Part shown: piece by piece, positions 1 through 9,368 of the stretch
Layout of the letters: the number at the start of each line of letters is the position of its first letter
Numbering within the stretch: the stretch's first letter is position 1
Assembly: GCA_036337035.1 (NCBI GenBank)
Contig: JAYZFC010000002.1
Location: forward strand, 1 to 64,000
DNA length: 64,000 nucleotides
Origin: TMED78 sp036337035
GTDB taxonomy: Bacteria > Pseudomonadota > Gammaproteobacteria > Steroidobacterales > Rariloculaceae
Direction: 5' to 3'
Notes under the pieces: model-generated
Database searches by the model: none
What the model was told of the DNA's origin: nothing
What the model saw: the letters and a program-made list of their open reading frames with translations, nothing else
Position numbers and translations under genes: made by a program

Positions 1-81
1 TAAAAAAATAAATTTATAAAAATAAAATCTATAGTAATTTATTTATAAATTATAAAGATAATCTAATTTTAAGTATTTCTA

Positions 82-633
82 CTATTTATTCTTTTTTGTT
101 ATTTTCTTTTTTGTTATTTTCTTTTTATTATTTTTTTTATGATGTTCTATCTTATTTTCTAAATATGAATCAAGTAGAATTAGAATTGCACCTAAAGTAA
201 TCGATGAATCAGCTACATTGAAGGCTGGAAAATACCAGCCCTTATAATGGAAACTTAGAAAATCTATTACATGGCCATAAATTAATCTATCAATAATATT
301 TCCAATAGCACCAGCTAAAACTAAAAATAGTGCTGCAACTAATATCCCTTTTCCTTTAGAAGGCAACTTAGCTATCCAGTAGGCTATACCTATAGATACA
401 GTAATTCCAACAATTAAAAAGAACCAATGCTGCCATCCTGATGCATTGCTAAGAAAACTAAAAGCTGCACCTTTATTATGTAACCTAACAAAATCAAAGA
501 AATATGTAATAGTTATAACTTGAAATTCACTAAGATTTACAATAATTATTTTTTTAGTAAATTGATCAAGTAAGACTACTAACAATAAAATTACTAGCCA
601 TGTTTTCTTTGCACTGGTAAAAATTATATTCAT
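82..633 (-). CDS. lspA: Lipoprotein signal peptidase (signal peptidase II)
   Basis: This inner-membrane aspartyl protease removes signal peptides from prolipoproteins after lipidation. The 183-residue protein has four hydrophobic segments. The two catalytic aspartates fall in the usual motifs, D124 in GHVIDFL and D142 in FNVADSS; NKGAAFSF and GNIIDR are also family blocks. It is the last gene of a minus-strand run murJ-ribF-ileS-lspA and starts 12 bp after the ileS stop, so co-transcription is likely. Odd feature: the last 20 or so residues are almost all Lys, Asn, Ile and Thr, encoded by a simple repeat, and go beyond the usual C-terminus. The window's many lipoproteins, including three sulfatases, would be its substrates. 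Confidence 0.97.
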   Translation of the reverse strand: MNIIFTSAKKTWLVILLLVVLLDQFTKKIIIVNLSEFQVITITYFFDFVRLHNKGAAFSFLSNASGWQHWFFLIVGITVSIGIAYWIAKLPSKGKGILVAALFLVLAGAIGNIIDRLIYGHVIDFLSFHYKGWYFPAFNVADSSITLGAILILLDSYLENKIEHHKKNNKKKITKKKITKKNK

Positions 634-645
634 TTATATCTTATT

Positions 646-3459
646 TTAAGCGTAAATCCGATTTTCGCCTGCTCCATCAATATTAGAAATACACCTAGAG
701 CAAATCTCTTTATGCTTATCATTAATACCTACACTGGCTGAGTAATGCCAACATCTTATACACTTTTCATAATTTAATGACTTAATTCTTATTGAAACCT
801 CTGATTCTGATACATTTACATTTATTGAGTCTTTAGGTCTTTTTGATTTATCAAAAATTCTTACCTCAGAAGTAATAAAAATAAATTTTAGCTCTTCTTG
901 TAAGAAGGATATTTTATTAAATATATTATCAGAACAATATATCTCAATTCCTGCTTCTAAAGGTGAACCAATAATGGATTGTTCCCTTAGTTTCTCAAGT
1001 TCTTTAGAAATAGCCTGTCTCAACTCTATAATTATTGGCCAATCAACTACAAGATTTTTATTTTCTTTAGGTATGTTGTGCCATCTAGATAGAAAAACAG
1101 ACTTCTCTCTAGAACCTGACATTTCTGACCAAACTTCTTCAGCTGTAAAGCTAAGAATAGGAGATAACCACCTTACCATCGCTTCTAAAATATGATACAT
1201 AGCAGTTTGTGCTGATCTTCTAGATAAACTATCTGACTTATTTGTATAAATTCTATCTTTAATAATATCAAGATAAAAACCACCCATATCTAAAACACAA
1301 AAATTATGGATTGCATGGAAGATCTGATGAAATTCAAATTGATCGTATAAGTCTAATATTTCTTTTTGGAGAATATATGTTCTCTGAATTGCCCATCTGT
1401 CTAAATTAATCATGTCCTCAAGAAGAATTTGGTCACTAGAAAAGTTAAAATCAGATAAGTTACCCAATAAAAATCTTTGGGTATTTCTAATTCTTCTATA
1501 AGCATCAGAAATTCTATTAAGAATTTCCTGTGAAGCACTCATCTCAGACTTATAATCTGTAGCGGCAACCCATAACCTTAATACATCAGCACCTAAGGTC
1601 TTGCAAATTTTATTTGGATCAATAACATTACCTAAAGATTTTGACATCTTATGACCCTTATCATCTACAGCAAAACCGTGAGTCAAAACTTTTTTATAAG
1701 GAGCTAAGTTGTTAATACCAATGCCAGTAATTAGACTTGATTGAAACCAACCTCTATGTTGATCTGATCCTTCTAAATATAAGTCTGCAGGAAACCTTAA
1801 GTTTTTCCTCCTATTAGCAACAACCTGATGGCTAAAACCTGAATCAAGCCAAACATCCATTACATCTTCTACCTTTTCGTATAAATCAGCATCCTTACCA
1901 ATAAGGTCTTCTGCAGATATATCAAACCAAGCATTAATCCCATCTTTCTCTACTAAATTAGCTACATTCTTGATAATGTTAGAAGAGTCAGGATGGATAT
2001 TACCTTCCTGAATATTAACAAATAAAGGAATTGGCACTCCCCAAGCTCTCTGTCTCGAAATACACCAGTCTGGTCTATTATTGATCATTCCTTCAATGCG
2101 ATCTTGACCCCAATCGGGAATCCACTGAACATCACTACTGGCATTAATAGCTTTTTTCTTAAGGTCTCCCGCATCTAAAGAAATAAACCATTGAGGAGTT
2201 GCTCTAACAATAATTGGAGATCTATGCCTCCAGCAATGAGGATAACTATGATTAATAACATTATGCGACAAAAGACAATTATTATTTCTCAAAAGCTCTA
2301 TCACTTTAACATTTGCCTTACTTATATGCTCATTACTTAAATGTTTTACAGAAGAAATATATTTACCTTCAGATGAGACTAAACAATCTAATGGTAAATT
2401 ATTCTTCTGCCCTATAACAAAATCATCATGGCCATGACCAGGCGCAATATGTACTGCTCCAGTTCCAGAATCTGTAGTTACATGATGGCCAAACACTAAT
2501 GGTACATTTCTATCATAAAAAGGGTGTTTTAATTTAATATCTTCCAAAGAAGATCCGTTTATTTTCTTAATTATTTTTATATCTTCTATATTAATTCTAG
2601 ATAAAACTTCATCCACTAGCTCTGAAGCTAAAATAAGATATATGGTCTCACCATGGCTTATAGTTTGTACTAGGCTATATTCAAAATTTTTACTAATAGC
2701 TACTGCAAAATTTCCTGGCAATGTCCAAGGAGTCGTCGTCCAAATAGGAATATATAATCTATCGCTATCTAATGTAATACTATGTTTATCTAGAAAACTC
2801 CTTATATCTAATACCTGAAAGAGTACATCAACTGAATCTGAAGACTTATCTTGATATTCTACTTCGGCTTCGGCAAGCGCAGAAGCACAATCGAGACACC
2901 AATGAACAGGTTTATAGCCTCTATAAACAAGACCTTTATCAACCATTACCGCAAATGCTCTAAGCTGATCTGCTTCGTAAATTGGATCCATCGTTAAATA
3001 AGGATTGCTCCAATCGCCAAAAATACCTAATCTCTTCAAACTACCCCTTTGCCGATTAACTTGTTCTTGAGCATAACCTCTACAAGCATCTCTAAATTGA
3101 TTAGTAGTAAATTTTTCTCCTATCTTCCCTCTCTTCTTTTCTATCTGAAGCTCAATAGGTAATCCATGGCAATCCCATCCTGGCACATAAGGTGCATCAA
3201 AACCGCATAAAGTCTTATATTTAATAATAATATCTTTTAAGATGTGATTAAGGGCATGGCCTAAATGAATATCACCATTTGCATATGGTGGGCCATCGTG
3301 AAGTATAAATTTTTCTCTATTTTTTGAAGACTGTCTTATTTGGAAATATATATCATTTTTATCCCAATGATCTAAAAGCTTAGGTTCTTTTTGAGCAAGG
3401 CCTGCCTTCATAGGGAATTTTGTATTTGGTAAATTTAAAGTATTTTTATAATCAGTCAT
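646..3459 (-). CDS. ileS: Isoleucyl-tRNA synthetase
   Basis: A class I aminoacyl-tRNA synthetase that charges tRNA-Ile in the cytoplasm. The 937-residue length is typical of the bacterial enzyme. The HIGH motif appears as HLGH (residues 65-68) and the KMSKS motif is exact at 604-608. WTTTPWTLPGN and the editing-domain block GTGAVHIAPGHG are present. The C-terminal zinc knuckle (CIRCW ... CSRC, near residues 899-922) is retained. It lies 16 bp downstream of ribF and 12 bp upstream of lspA, the classic gammaproteobacterial order. Nothing is truncated. Confidence 0.98.
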   Translation of the reverse strand: MTDYKNTLNLPNTKFPMKAGLAQKEPKLLDHWDKNDIYFQIRQSSKNREKFILHDGPPYANGDIHLGHALNHILKDIIIKYKTLCGFDAPYVPGWDCHGLPIELQIEKKRGKIGEKFTTNQFRDACRGYAQEQVNRQRGSLKRLGIFGDWSNPYLTMDPIYEADQLRAFAVMVDKGLVYRGYKPVHWCLDCASALAEAEVEYQDKSSDSVDVLFQVLDIRSFLDKHSITLDSDRLYIPIWTTTPWTLPGNFAVAISKNFEYSLVQTISHGETIYLILASELVDEVLSRINIEDIKIIKKINGSSLEDIKLKHPFYDRNVPLVFGHHVTTDSGTGAVHIAPGHGHDDFVIGQKNNLPLDCLVSSEGKYISSVKHLSNEHISKANVKVIELLRNNNCLLSHNVINHSYPHCWRHRSPIIVRATPQWFISLDAGDLKKKAINASSDVQWIPDWGQDRIEGMINNRPDWCISRQRAWGVPIPLFVNIQEGNIHPDSSNIIKNVANLVEKDGINAWFDISAEDLIGKDADLYEKVEDVMDVWLDSGFSHQVVANRRKNLRFPADLYLEGSDQHRGWFQSSLITGIGINNLAPYKKVLTHGFAVDDKGHKMSKSLGNVIDPNKICKTLGADVLRLWVAATDYKSEMSASQEILNRISDAYRRIRNTQRFLLGNLSDFNFSSDQILLEDMINLDRWAIQRTYILQKEILDLYDQFEFHQIFHAIHNFCVLDMGGFYLDIIKDRIYTNKSDSLSRRSAQTAMYHILEAMVRWLSPILSFTAEEVWSEMSGSREKSVFLSRWHNIPKENKNLVVDWPIIIELRQAISKELEKLREQSIIGSPLEAGIEIYCSDNIFNKISFLQEELKFIFITSEVRIFDKSKRPKDSINVNVSESEVSIRIKSLNYEKCIRCWHYSASVGINDKHKEICSRCISNIDGAGENRIYA

Positions 3460-3475
3460 AATTAAAAATATAATT

Positions 3476-4402
3476 TTATGCAGCTAAAATAACCTTTGCA
3501 CAATCAACATCCTTAGCCATTTGATGAACCAAAGAATCTAAATTCTTATATTCGATTTCTTCTCTAATTTTCTTAATAAAGTGAATAGTAATTAGCTCAT
3601 TATAAATGTCTTTATCAAAATCGAAAATATAAACCTCCAATAATTCCTTATTCCCTCCTATTGTAGGTCTATTTCCAATACTAGCAACCCCATCTAAAAA
3701 TATTTTATCTAGGCCCTCTACTCTCACAGCAAAAATACCTTTAATGGGCGCTCTAATTCTATTCAGATTAATATTTGCTGTAGGAAAGCCTAATTTCTTA
3801 CCTAATCCCTGACCATATACAACTCTTCCTGACATTGAGTAATCCCTACCAAGCATCTTATTTGATATCTCTAAGTCACCCGCATCTAAAGAATTCCGAA
3901 TAACGGTGCTGCTTATTTTGTCATTATCTTTGAAAACACTTTGTATTACATTAACATCAAATCCATATTGCTCACCTCCTATATAGAGATCTTCTATTGT
4001 GCCAAGTCTATTGGATGCAAATTTAAAATCATCTCCAACAGTAACGCTACTTACATTGAGACCATCAACTAGAATTTTTTTTATAAATTCAGTTGGGCCA
4101 AGATCTCTTACAGTTTGAAAGTTAGGACAAAAAAATTCATGGATGCCATAATTCTTGATGAGGTTATATCGCTCTCTAAACTTTGTTAAGCGAGATGGCG
4201 GGTTTAGAGGGGAAAAAAACTCCTTTGGGGTAGGCTCAAAAGAAAAAACAAGTGAATGATTACCTTTTTTACTAGCCTCTTTATTGAGTTTCTTTAATAT
4301 CTGTTGGTGACCTAGATGAATACCATCGAAGCCTCCAATAGCAATTGATCTATCTTTTTTTCCTATTTCTTTTGCAGTAACAAGGTTTCGGTAGAAAAAC
4401 AT
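3476..4402 (-). CDS. ribF: Bifunctional riboflavin kinase / FAD synthetase
   Basis: Makes FMN from riboflavin and then FAD from FMN. The N-terminal nucleotidyltransferase domain shows GGFDGIHLGH (HxGH motif at residues 29-32). The C-terminal flavokinase domain begins near residue 190 with SGRVVYGQGLGKKLGFPTANI-like sequence, the PTAN motif being diagnostic. At 308 residues it has the usual length. It lies 9 bp after murJ and 16 bp before ileS on the same strand, so it probably shares their transcript. FAD is needed by the SelD-fused oxidoreductase further right, although that is a general cofactor link only. Confidence 0.97.
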   Translation of the reverse strand: MFFYRNLVTAKEIGKKDRSIAIGGFDGIHLGHQQILKKLNKEASKKGNHSLVFSFEPTPKEFFSPLNPPSRLTKFRERYNLIKNYGIHEFFCPNFQTVRDLGPTEFIKKILVDGLNVSSVTVGDDFKFASNRLGTIEDLYIGGEQYGFDVNVIQSVFKDNDKISSTVIRNSLDAGDLEISNKMLGRDYSMSGRVVYGQGLGKKLGFPTANINLNRIRAPIKGIFAVRVEGLDKIFLDGVASIGNRPTIGGNKELLEVYIFDFDKDIYNELITIHFIKKIREEIEYKNLDSLVHQMAKDVDCAKVILAA

Positions 4403-4411
4403 AACTTCAGA

Positions 4412-6013
4412 CTACAATTTAACCTTAGGCACTTGTCTATAAAAAACTTCAAGACGCATACCTAAAAAATAACAACATAAAAAATAAATAACTACACTAC
4501 TAAAAATACAGATTAATAAATTCATAATAGAGCTAAGCAATCCTAATAAGATCCAGTCCCCTACATAAGTAGTATAACTATATAATGCAGTACTCATTAT
4601 GATAGTTGAAGCAATAATCTGGAAAAATAATTTTTTCCAATTACTCGGAAATTCTATTAATTTATTCTTTTTTAACCCTATAAAAAGCAAATACATGTTA
4701 ATAGATGAAGAAATGCTTGTTGCCAAAGCAAGGCCTATATGTGGGGCATGATAATTAAAATTTATTAAAAGTAAAACAAAAAATATATTCAATATCATAT
4801 TTAATATTACACATATTGTAGCTATCCTCACAGGAGTCTTAGTATCTTGTCTTGAAAAATATCCTGTAGAAAATATTTTAACAAGGATAAATGATAATAA
4901 ACCAAGAGAGTAAGCTACAAGAGATAGACTAGCCATTTCAACATCAATTTGAGAAAATTCACCTCTATAAAAAAATGTGGTTATAAGTGGCTTTGAGAGT
5001 AATATTAAACCAGCAATCGCAGGAACAGCAATTATAAGAATTATTCTTAATGCCCATCCTAGCGTTAAAGAAAAATCTTCTATAGAAGATTCTGCACTTT
5101 TCTGTGATAAAAATGGAAGTATCACGGTTGCGATCGCTATTCCAAATATAGCTAGAGGGAATTCTACTAATCGATCTGAATAATAAAGCCAGCTTATTGT
5201 TCCAGCTGATAAGAATGAAGCTATTAATGTATCAAATAATAAATTAATTTGTGCAACTGAAGATCCAAACATAACCGGTAACATTAATTTAAGAATTTTC
5301 TTTACACCTTTGTGGTGCCAAGACCACTTAGGCCTTGGTAATAAACCTAAATGATATAAAAATGGAATCTGGAATAATAACTGTACAAGTCCAGCTACGA
5401 AAACTCCAAGAGCTAAGATAATGCCAGGATTGCTAAAAGAAGGGGCAATCAAGGAAGAAAAAATTATAAGGGTAATATTTAATAGAAAAGGGGTAAATGC
5501 GGGTACCGCAAAACGCCCATATGTGTTCAAAATACCTCCTGCAAGTGAGGTTAAAGAAATAAAAAATAAGTAAGGGAATGTTAACCTTAACATATTGGTT
5601 GCTAGCTCCTGCCTATTATCACCTTCTGAAAATCCTGGAGCAAAAATTAGAATTAATATCGGAGACGCTAAAGAGCCAATTATAGAAATTACCAATACAA
5701 TAGGGGCTAGAGTACCAGTAACGCTATCAATTAAAGTTCTCGTTTCTAATCTAGATTTGGTTGATTTATATTCTGAAATTACTGGGACGAAACCAGTAGC
5801 AAATGCACCTTCTGCAAAAAACCTTCTCAATAAATTTGGAATCTTAAATGCAACAAAAAAAGCATCCATTACAATTCCTGCGCCAAATAAATGGGCAAAA
5901 ATAATATCCCTTATCATGCCGCTTACTCTAGAAAGAAAGGTCATGGCGCCAACAAGCGAAGAAGCACCAATCAGGTGCCTAGAAATAGCCTTTTTTTGAT
6001 TCTTTTGAGCCAT
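4412..6013 (-). CDS. murJ: Lipid II flippase MurJ (MviN)
   Basis: An integral membrane protein of the MOP/MviN family that flips lipid II across the inner membrane for peptidoglycan synthesis. The 533 residues form about 14 hydrophobic helices. The N-terminal block SRVSGMIRDIIFAHLFGAG and the following NLLRRFFAEGAF are family signatures. The start is supported by a purine-rich AGAGAAG just upstream. It heads the minus-strand group murJ-ribF-ileS-lspA and diverges from rpsT, as in many gammaproteobacteria. Confidence 0.97.
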   Translation of the reverse strand: MAQKNQKKAISRHLIGASSLVGAMTFLSRVSGMIRDIIFAHLFGAGIVMDAFFVAFKIPNLLRRFFAEGAFATGFVPVISEYKSTKSRLETRTLIDSVTGTLAPIVLVISIIGSLASPILILIFAPGFSEGDNRQELATNMLRLTFPYLFFISLTSLAGGILNTYGRFAVPAFTPFLLNITLIIFSSLIAPSFSNPGIILALGVFVAGLVQLLFQIPFLYHLGLLPRPKWSWHHKGVKKILKLMLPVMFGSSVAQINLLFDTLIASFLSAGTISWLYYSDRLVEFPLAIFGIAIATVILPFLSQKSAESSIEDFSLTLGWALRIILIIAVPAIAGLILLSKPLITTFFYRGEFSQIDVEMASLSLVAYSLGLLSFILVKIFSTGYFSRQDTKTPVRIATICVILNMILNIFFVLLLINFNYHAPHIGLALATSISSSINMYLLFIGLKKNKLIEFPSNWKKLFFQIIASTIIMSTALYSYTTYVGDWILLGLLSSIMNLLICIFSSVVIYFLCCYFLGMRLEVFYRQVPKVKL

Positions 6014-6050
6014 ATATCTTCTCTTATTAATAAACTTAAGAGTTTTTCTC

Positions 6051-6079
6051 TTGACTTAGTCTAATATGATATTAATAAT
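6051..6079 (+). promoter_or_regulatory. Predicted sigma-70 promoter of rpsT
   Basis: A -35 box TTGACT (6051-6056; 5 of 6 matches) and a -10 box AATAAT (6074-6079; 5 of 6) are separated by 17 bp. They lie about 50 bp upstream of the rpsT start, in the murJ/rpsT divergent gap. Seen by eye; no transcript data. Confidence 0.6.
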
Positions 6080-6131
6080 ACCGCTCTTTCACTATATATA
6101 AAGTAATAATAGATCAATCAAAGGAAATATT

Positions 6132-6395
6132 TTGGCAAACATAAAGTCAGCAAAAAAAAGGGCTAAGCAAAATATAAGGAAAAGAGACCATAATTCAAAG
6201 CTTAGATCAACTTTACGAACTATGATGAAAGCAGTTTTGACTGCAATTAATGATAAAAATAAGCCTAATGCTAATGAGGCATTAAAGATAGCTATCCCTC
6301 AAATTGATAAAATGACTAAAAAAGGGCTAATTCATAAAAACAGAGGGGCTAAATATAAAAGCTCATTAAATGCTAAGGTTAAAGAACTAGGCTAA
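6132..6395 (+). CDS. rpsT: 30S ribosomal protein S20
   Basis: Small basic protein that binds 16S rRNA; 87 residues, the family's usual length. The sequence MANIKSAKKRAKQN and the later SxLRTxMK block are typical S20. The start codon is TTG (6132-6134), preceded by an AAGGA ribosome-binding site at about 6120-6124. S20 of E. coli also starts with UUG, where it takes part in autoregulation, so the weak start is probably a conserved control feature and not a misread. The stop overlaps the convergent obgE stop by 4 bp. Confidence 0.97.
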   Translation: MANIKSAKKRAKQNIRKRDHNSKLRSTLRTMMKAVLTAINDKNKPNANEALKIAIPQIDKMTKKGLIHKNRGAKYKSSLNAKVKELG

Positions 6396-7399
6396 TCAGA
6401 CAAATATTTCATTACATCATCTGATAAATTTTTAATTCCATCATTATTTAAAGCGCTAATTATATAAATTGGTTTATTCCATTTTAGCTTTTTCTTAATA
6501 ATTTCTTTTATCTTAGTTGCATCATTGTTAGATAAAAGATCAGATTTATTAATTACCAACCACCGTGGATGATTAATAAGTTTTTTTGAAAAACTTTCTA
6601 ATTCTTTTTCAATAATAACTATATCATCGACTATTTTATTGATATCTTTTCTATTTTGAGGATCTATCAAGTGCAAAAGCAACTTAGTTCGCTGCACATG
6701 CTTTAAAAACTTTATACCTAGCCCTACTCCATCTGAAGCACCCTCAATTATTCCTGGAATATCAGCAACTACATAACTTCTATCAAAATCAATTCTTACT
6801 ACTCCTAAATGTGGTTGCAATGTAGTAAAAGGATAATTCCCAATCTTTGGCTTTGCTGAAGATAGCGCTCTAATTAATGTAGATTTTCCTGCATTTGGTA
6901 ACCCTAAAAGACCTACATCTGCTAGTAACTTTAACTCTAAATGTAGGTGTCTTGAATCACCAGACGTTCCTTCAGTTGATTCTCTTGGCACTCTATTAGT
7001 GCTGCTTTTAAATCTAGTATTACCTACTCCCCCCTTACCACCTCGAGCAATAAGCAAGCTCTGATTATTGAGACTAAGGTCACCCAGTAGTTCTTTTGTA
7101 TCAAAATCTGTAACAATAGTTCCAATAGGAACTTTAATAAATAAATCCTGGCCAGATAGGCCAGTTCTATTTTTGCCGGCGCCATTAAGTCCTGAACTAG
7201 CCTTAAATCTTCTTTTAACACTAAACTCTGTTAAAGTATTGAGATCGCTAGATGCAACTAAACTAATGGAACCTCCGTGCCCACCATCACCTCCGTCCGG
7301 ACCTCCTCGAGGAATATACTTTTCTCTTCGAAAGCTAACACAACCATTTCCTCCTCGACCTGCTTCTATCCAAATATCAGCCTCATCAATAAATTTCAT
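6392..7399 (-). CDS. obgE: Obg family GTPase (ribosome assembly)
   Basis: An essential GTPase (also called CgtA) involved in 50S assembly and stress response. The N-terminal Obg fold is glycine-rich (GRGGNGC, RGGPDGGDGGHGG). The G domain follows near residue 165 with GLPNAGKST (G1), then DIPG (G3) and NKSD (G4). At 335 residues it lacks a long C-terminal acidic tail. It is the third member of the conserved rplU-rpmA-obgE group, but a strong hairpin separates it from rpmA, so it may need its own promoter or read-through. Confidence 0.97.
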   Translation of the reverse strand: MKFIDEADIWIEAGRGGNGCVSFRREKYIPRGGPDGGDGGHGGSISLVASSDLNTLTEFSVKRRFKASSGLNGAGKNRTGLSGQDLFIKVPIGTIVTDFDTKELLGDLSLNNQSLLIARGGKGGVGNTRFKSSTNRVPRESTEGTSGDSRHLHLELKLLADVGLLGLPNAGKSTLIRALSSAKPKIGNYPFTTLQPHLGVVRIDFDRSYVVADIPGIIEGASDGVGLGIKFLKHVQRTKLLLHLIDPQNRKDINKIVDDIVIIEKELESFSKKLINHPRWLVINKSDLLSNNDATKIKEIIKKKLKWNKPIYIISALNNDGIKNLSDDVMKYLSD

Positions 7400-7433
7400 G
7401 ATTATTTCCTAAATTAGGTATCATACAAAATAA

Positions 7434-7455
7434 AAACCCCGAAAAATCGGGGTTT
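7434..7455 (-). terminator. Intrinsic terminator after rplU-rpmA
   Basis: A perfect 9-bp stem (AAACCCCGA, loop AAAA, TCGGGGTTT) lies 24 bp past the rpmA stop. Read on the minus strand it is followed by a T-rich run, so it ends the ribosomal protein transcript before obgE. Confidence 0.85.
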
Positions 7456-7478
7456 ATAGATTCAAAATAAATAAGGAT

Positions 7479-7736
7479 CTATTCTCCGATAACATTTACA
7501 AATGTCCTATTTTTAGGCCCCTTCTTGTCAAAGCTAACTTGGCCTTCTGCGGTAGCAAAAATCGTATGATCCTTACCTAAACCCACATTAATCCCAGGAT
7601 GAAATTTTGTGCCTCTCTGACGAACAATTATATTACCCGAAATTACCTTCTCTCCTCCATAGCGCTTTACACCAAGCCTTTTGGATTCAGAATCTCTTCC
7701 ATTCTTGGAGCTGCCTCCAGCTTTCTTATGTGCCAT
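7479..7736 (-). CDS. rpmA: 50S ribosomal protein L27
   Basis: An 85-residue L27 whose N-terminal tail reaches toward the peptidyl transferase centre. MAHKKAGGSSKNGRDSESKRLG and the GNIIVRQRGTKFHPG block are unmistakable. The AAGGAG sequence sits a few bases upstream of the ATG. It lies 39 bp downstream of rplU in the same operon. Confidence 0.98.
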   Translation of the reverse strand: MAHKKAGGSSKNGRDSESKRLGVKRYGGEKVISGNIIVRQRGTKFHPGINVGLGKDHTIFATAEGQVSFDKKGPKNRTFVNVIGE

Positions 7737-7775
7737 AAATAAAACTCCTTAAGAATAATTATTATAACAAAAAAA

Positions 7776-8204
7776 TTAAGTTTTACTTTTTTTCTTAGCT
7801 TGTTTTTTCTTTGTAGTAGTCTTTTTAGTAGTAGTCTTTTTAGTAGTAGTCTTTTTCTTAACAGAATCTGCTGCTTTGGGGGAAGTCTTTTTATCACCCG
7901 AAATAGATAGCACCTCTATCTCTGTAAAGAATTGCCTATGACCCTTTGTTCTTCTATAGTTAGTCCTTCTCTTAAACTTAACTACTTTTATCTTCTTATC
8001 CCTTCCTTGAGAAATAACCTTAGCAGAAATTTTAGCACCTTCTAATAATGGAGTGCCAACCGTTATATCTGTACCCTCTCCGACTAATAATATTTTATCA
8101 AATTCTATATTATCACCCTCTTTAGCTTCTACTTTCTCAACACGCAATCTATCACCTTCGCTAGCGCGATATTGCTTGCCGCCTGTTTTAAAAACTGCGT
8201 ACAT
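7776..8204 (-). CDS. rplU: 50S ribosomal protein L21 with a Lys/Thr-rich tail
   Basis: The first ~103 residues are a normal L21 (MYAVFKTGGKQYR; RTNYRRTKGHRQ), which binds 23S rRNA. E. coli L21 stops at 103 residues. This protein continues to 142 with a tail of near-perfect KKTTT repeats followed by KKKQAKKKSKT, encoded by 15-bp tandem repeats at about 7800-7860. The tail is strongly basic and probably disordered; contact with rRNA is a guess. First gene of rplU-rpmA, with an AAGGAG site upstream and a good promoter at 8259-8287. Confidence 0.96.
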   Translation of the reverse strand: MYAVFKTGGKQYRASEGDRLRVEKVEAKEGDNIEFDKILLVGEGTDITVGTPLLEGAKISAKVISQGRDKKIKVVKFKRRTNYRRTKGHRQFFTEIEVLSISGDKKTSPKAADSVKKKTTTKKTTTKKTTTKKKQAKKKSKT

Positions 8205-8258
8205 CTTAAAAAACTCCTTATCCTAAAAGGTCTAAATAAAGTAGGAGAAAAGTGAAGA

Positions 8259-8287
8259 ATGATAATAATATTATCTTTCTAAGTCAA
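8259..8287 (-). promoter_or_regulatory. Predicted sigma-70 promoter of rplU-rpmA
   Basis: On the minus strand TTGACT (8287-8282) and TATCAT (8264-8259) are spaced by 17 bp, each matching consensus at 5 of 6 positions. They sit about 55 bp upstream of the rplU start. Confidence 0.65.
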
Positions 8288-8349
8288 TCAGTTAGAATAT
8301 TTTACATAATATAAGGAAAGAATAGTCGATTAGCAAATTTAATTCAGGC

Positions 8350-9360
8350 ATGATTGTTAATATGAAAATTATAAATAAGGAAATAGGTTCAGATTTCTAC
8401 CACAATCTTAGGGGAATCGTTGCTAAAGACTGGGAATCAGTTAATAGTCTCATAGCTAGAAAGCTTGGAAGTGATGTTTCTCTAATTAATCAAATTGCTC
8501 ATCATATTATTCATGGAGAAGGTAAAAGATTGCGCCCCCTCATTACCCTTTTGGCTTCAAAAGCTTGTGGCTACGAAGGCAATAAACATATTATTTCCGC
8601 TGTAATTATTGAATTTATACATACTGCTACGCTATTGCATGATGATGTAGTAGATGACTCTGGCCTGAGAAGAGGCGAAGAAACTGCTAATAAAATATTT
8701 GGTAATCAGGCAAGCATATTAGTTGGAGATTTTCTTTATTCTAGATCATTTCAAATGATGATGGAAATCAGAGAATTGAAAATACTAGATGTCTTGGCTA
8801 CAACAACAAATACAATAGCAGAAGGTGAAGTGCTGCAACTAATGCACTGTAAAAATCCAAATACAACTGAAGATAATTATCTTGAAGTAATTTATCGAAA
8901 AACAGCTAAGCTATTTGAAGCTTCAACAAGAATTGGCTCTTTAATATCTAATTCAAATAAAAAAATTGAAGAGGGTTTGATAAATTATGGGAAGCACCTC
9001 GGTCTTGCATTTCAATTAATTGATGATGCACTAGATTACAATGCGGACTATAAAGATCTTGGTAAAAATATTGGAGATGATCTTTCTGAAGGTAAACCAA
9101 CTTTACCAATTATTTATGCACTAAAAAATGGTAGTGCTGCAGAAATAAATATGATTAAAGAGGCTATAGAATCAGGTGGTACTCAAAATCTAAAATCAAT
9201 CCAGCTAGCCATAGAGTCATCTGGCGGAATAAGTTATACTGAAAGTTTGGCTAAACAACAAATTGAAATAGCTATTAATTCTTTGGCTCCTTTGCCAGAA
9301 AACCAATACAAGAGAGCGCTAATTGATTTGGCTCAATATTCACTTAATAGAAAATTTTAG
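8350..9360 (+). CDS. ispB: Octaprenyl (polyprenyl) diphosphate synthase
   Basis: A trans-polyprenyl diphosphate synthase that builds the side chain of ubiquinone. Both aspartate-rich motifs are present: DDVVD at residues 98-102 and DDALD at 225-229. GEGKRLRP near residue 56 binds the diphosphate. The 336-residue length is close to E. coli IspB. It diverges from rplU, the usual gammaproteobacterial arrangement. The first ATG has poor ribosome-binding spacing; the in-frame ATG at 8362 is an alternative that would shorten the protein by four residues. Confidence 0.95.
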   Translation: MIVNMKIINKEIGSDFYHNLRGIVAKDWESVNSLIARKLGSDVSLINQIAHHIIHGEGKRLRPLITLLASKACGYEGNKHIISAVIIEFIHTATLLHDDVVDDSGLRRGEETANKIFGNQASILVGDFLYSRSFQMMMEIRELKILDVLATTTNTIAEGEVLQLMHCKNPNTTEDNYLEVIYRKTAKLFEASTRIGSLISNSNKKIEEGLINYGKHLGLAFQLIDDALDYNADYKDLGKNIGDDLSEGKPTLPIIYALKNGSAAEINMIKEAIESGGTQNLKSIQLAIESSGGISYTESLAKQQIEIAINSLAPLPENQYKRALIDLAQYSLNRKF

Positions 9361-9368
9361 GAAAAATT

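Noticed and set aside
974..1195. 73-codon plus-strand open frame inside ileS
   Set aside because: Antisense shadow of a strongly conserved gene; no ribosome site and no recognisable protein.
7667..7897. 76-codon minus-strand frame rich in Lys and Leu between rplU and rpmA
   Set aside because: It is an alternate frame of the Lys-rich L21 tail and the start of L27; both real genes are certain.
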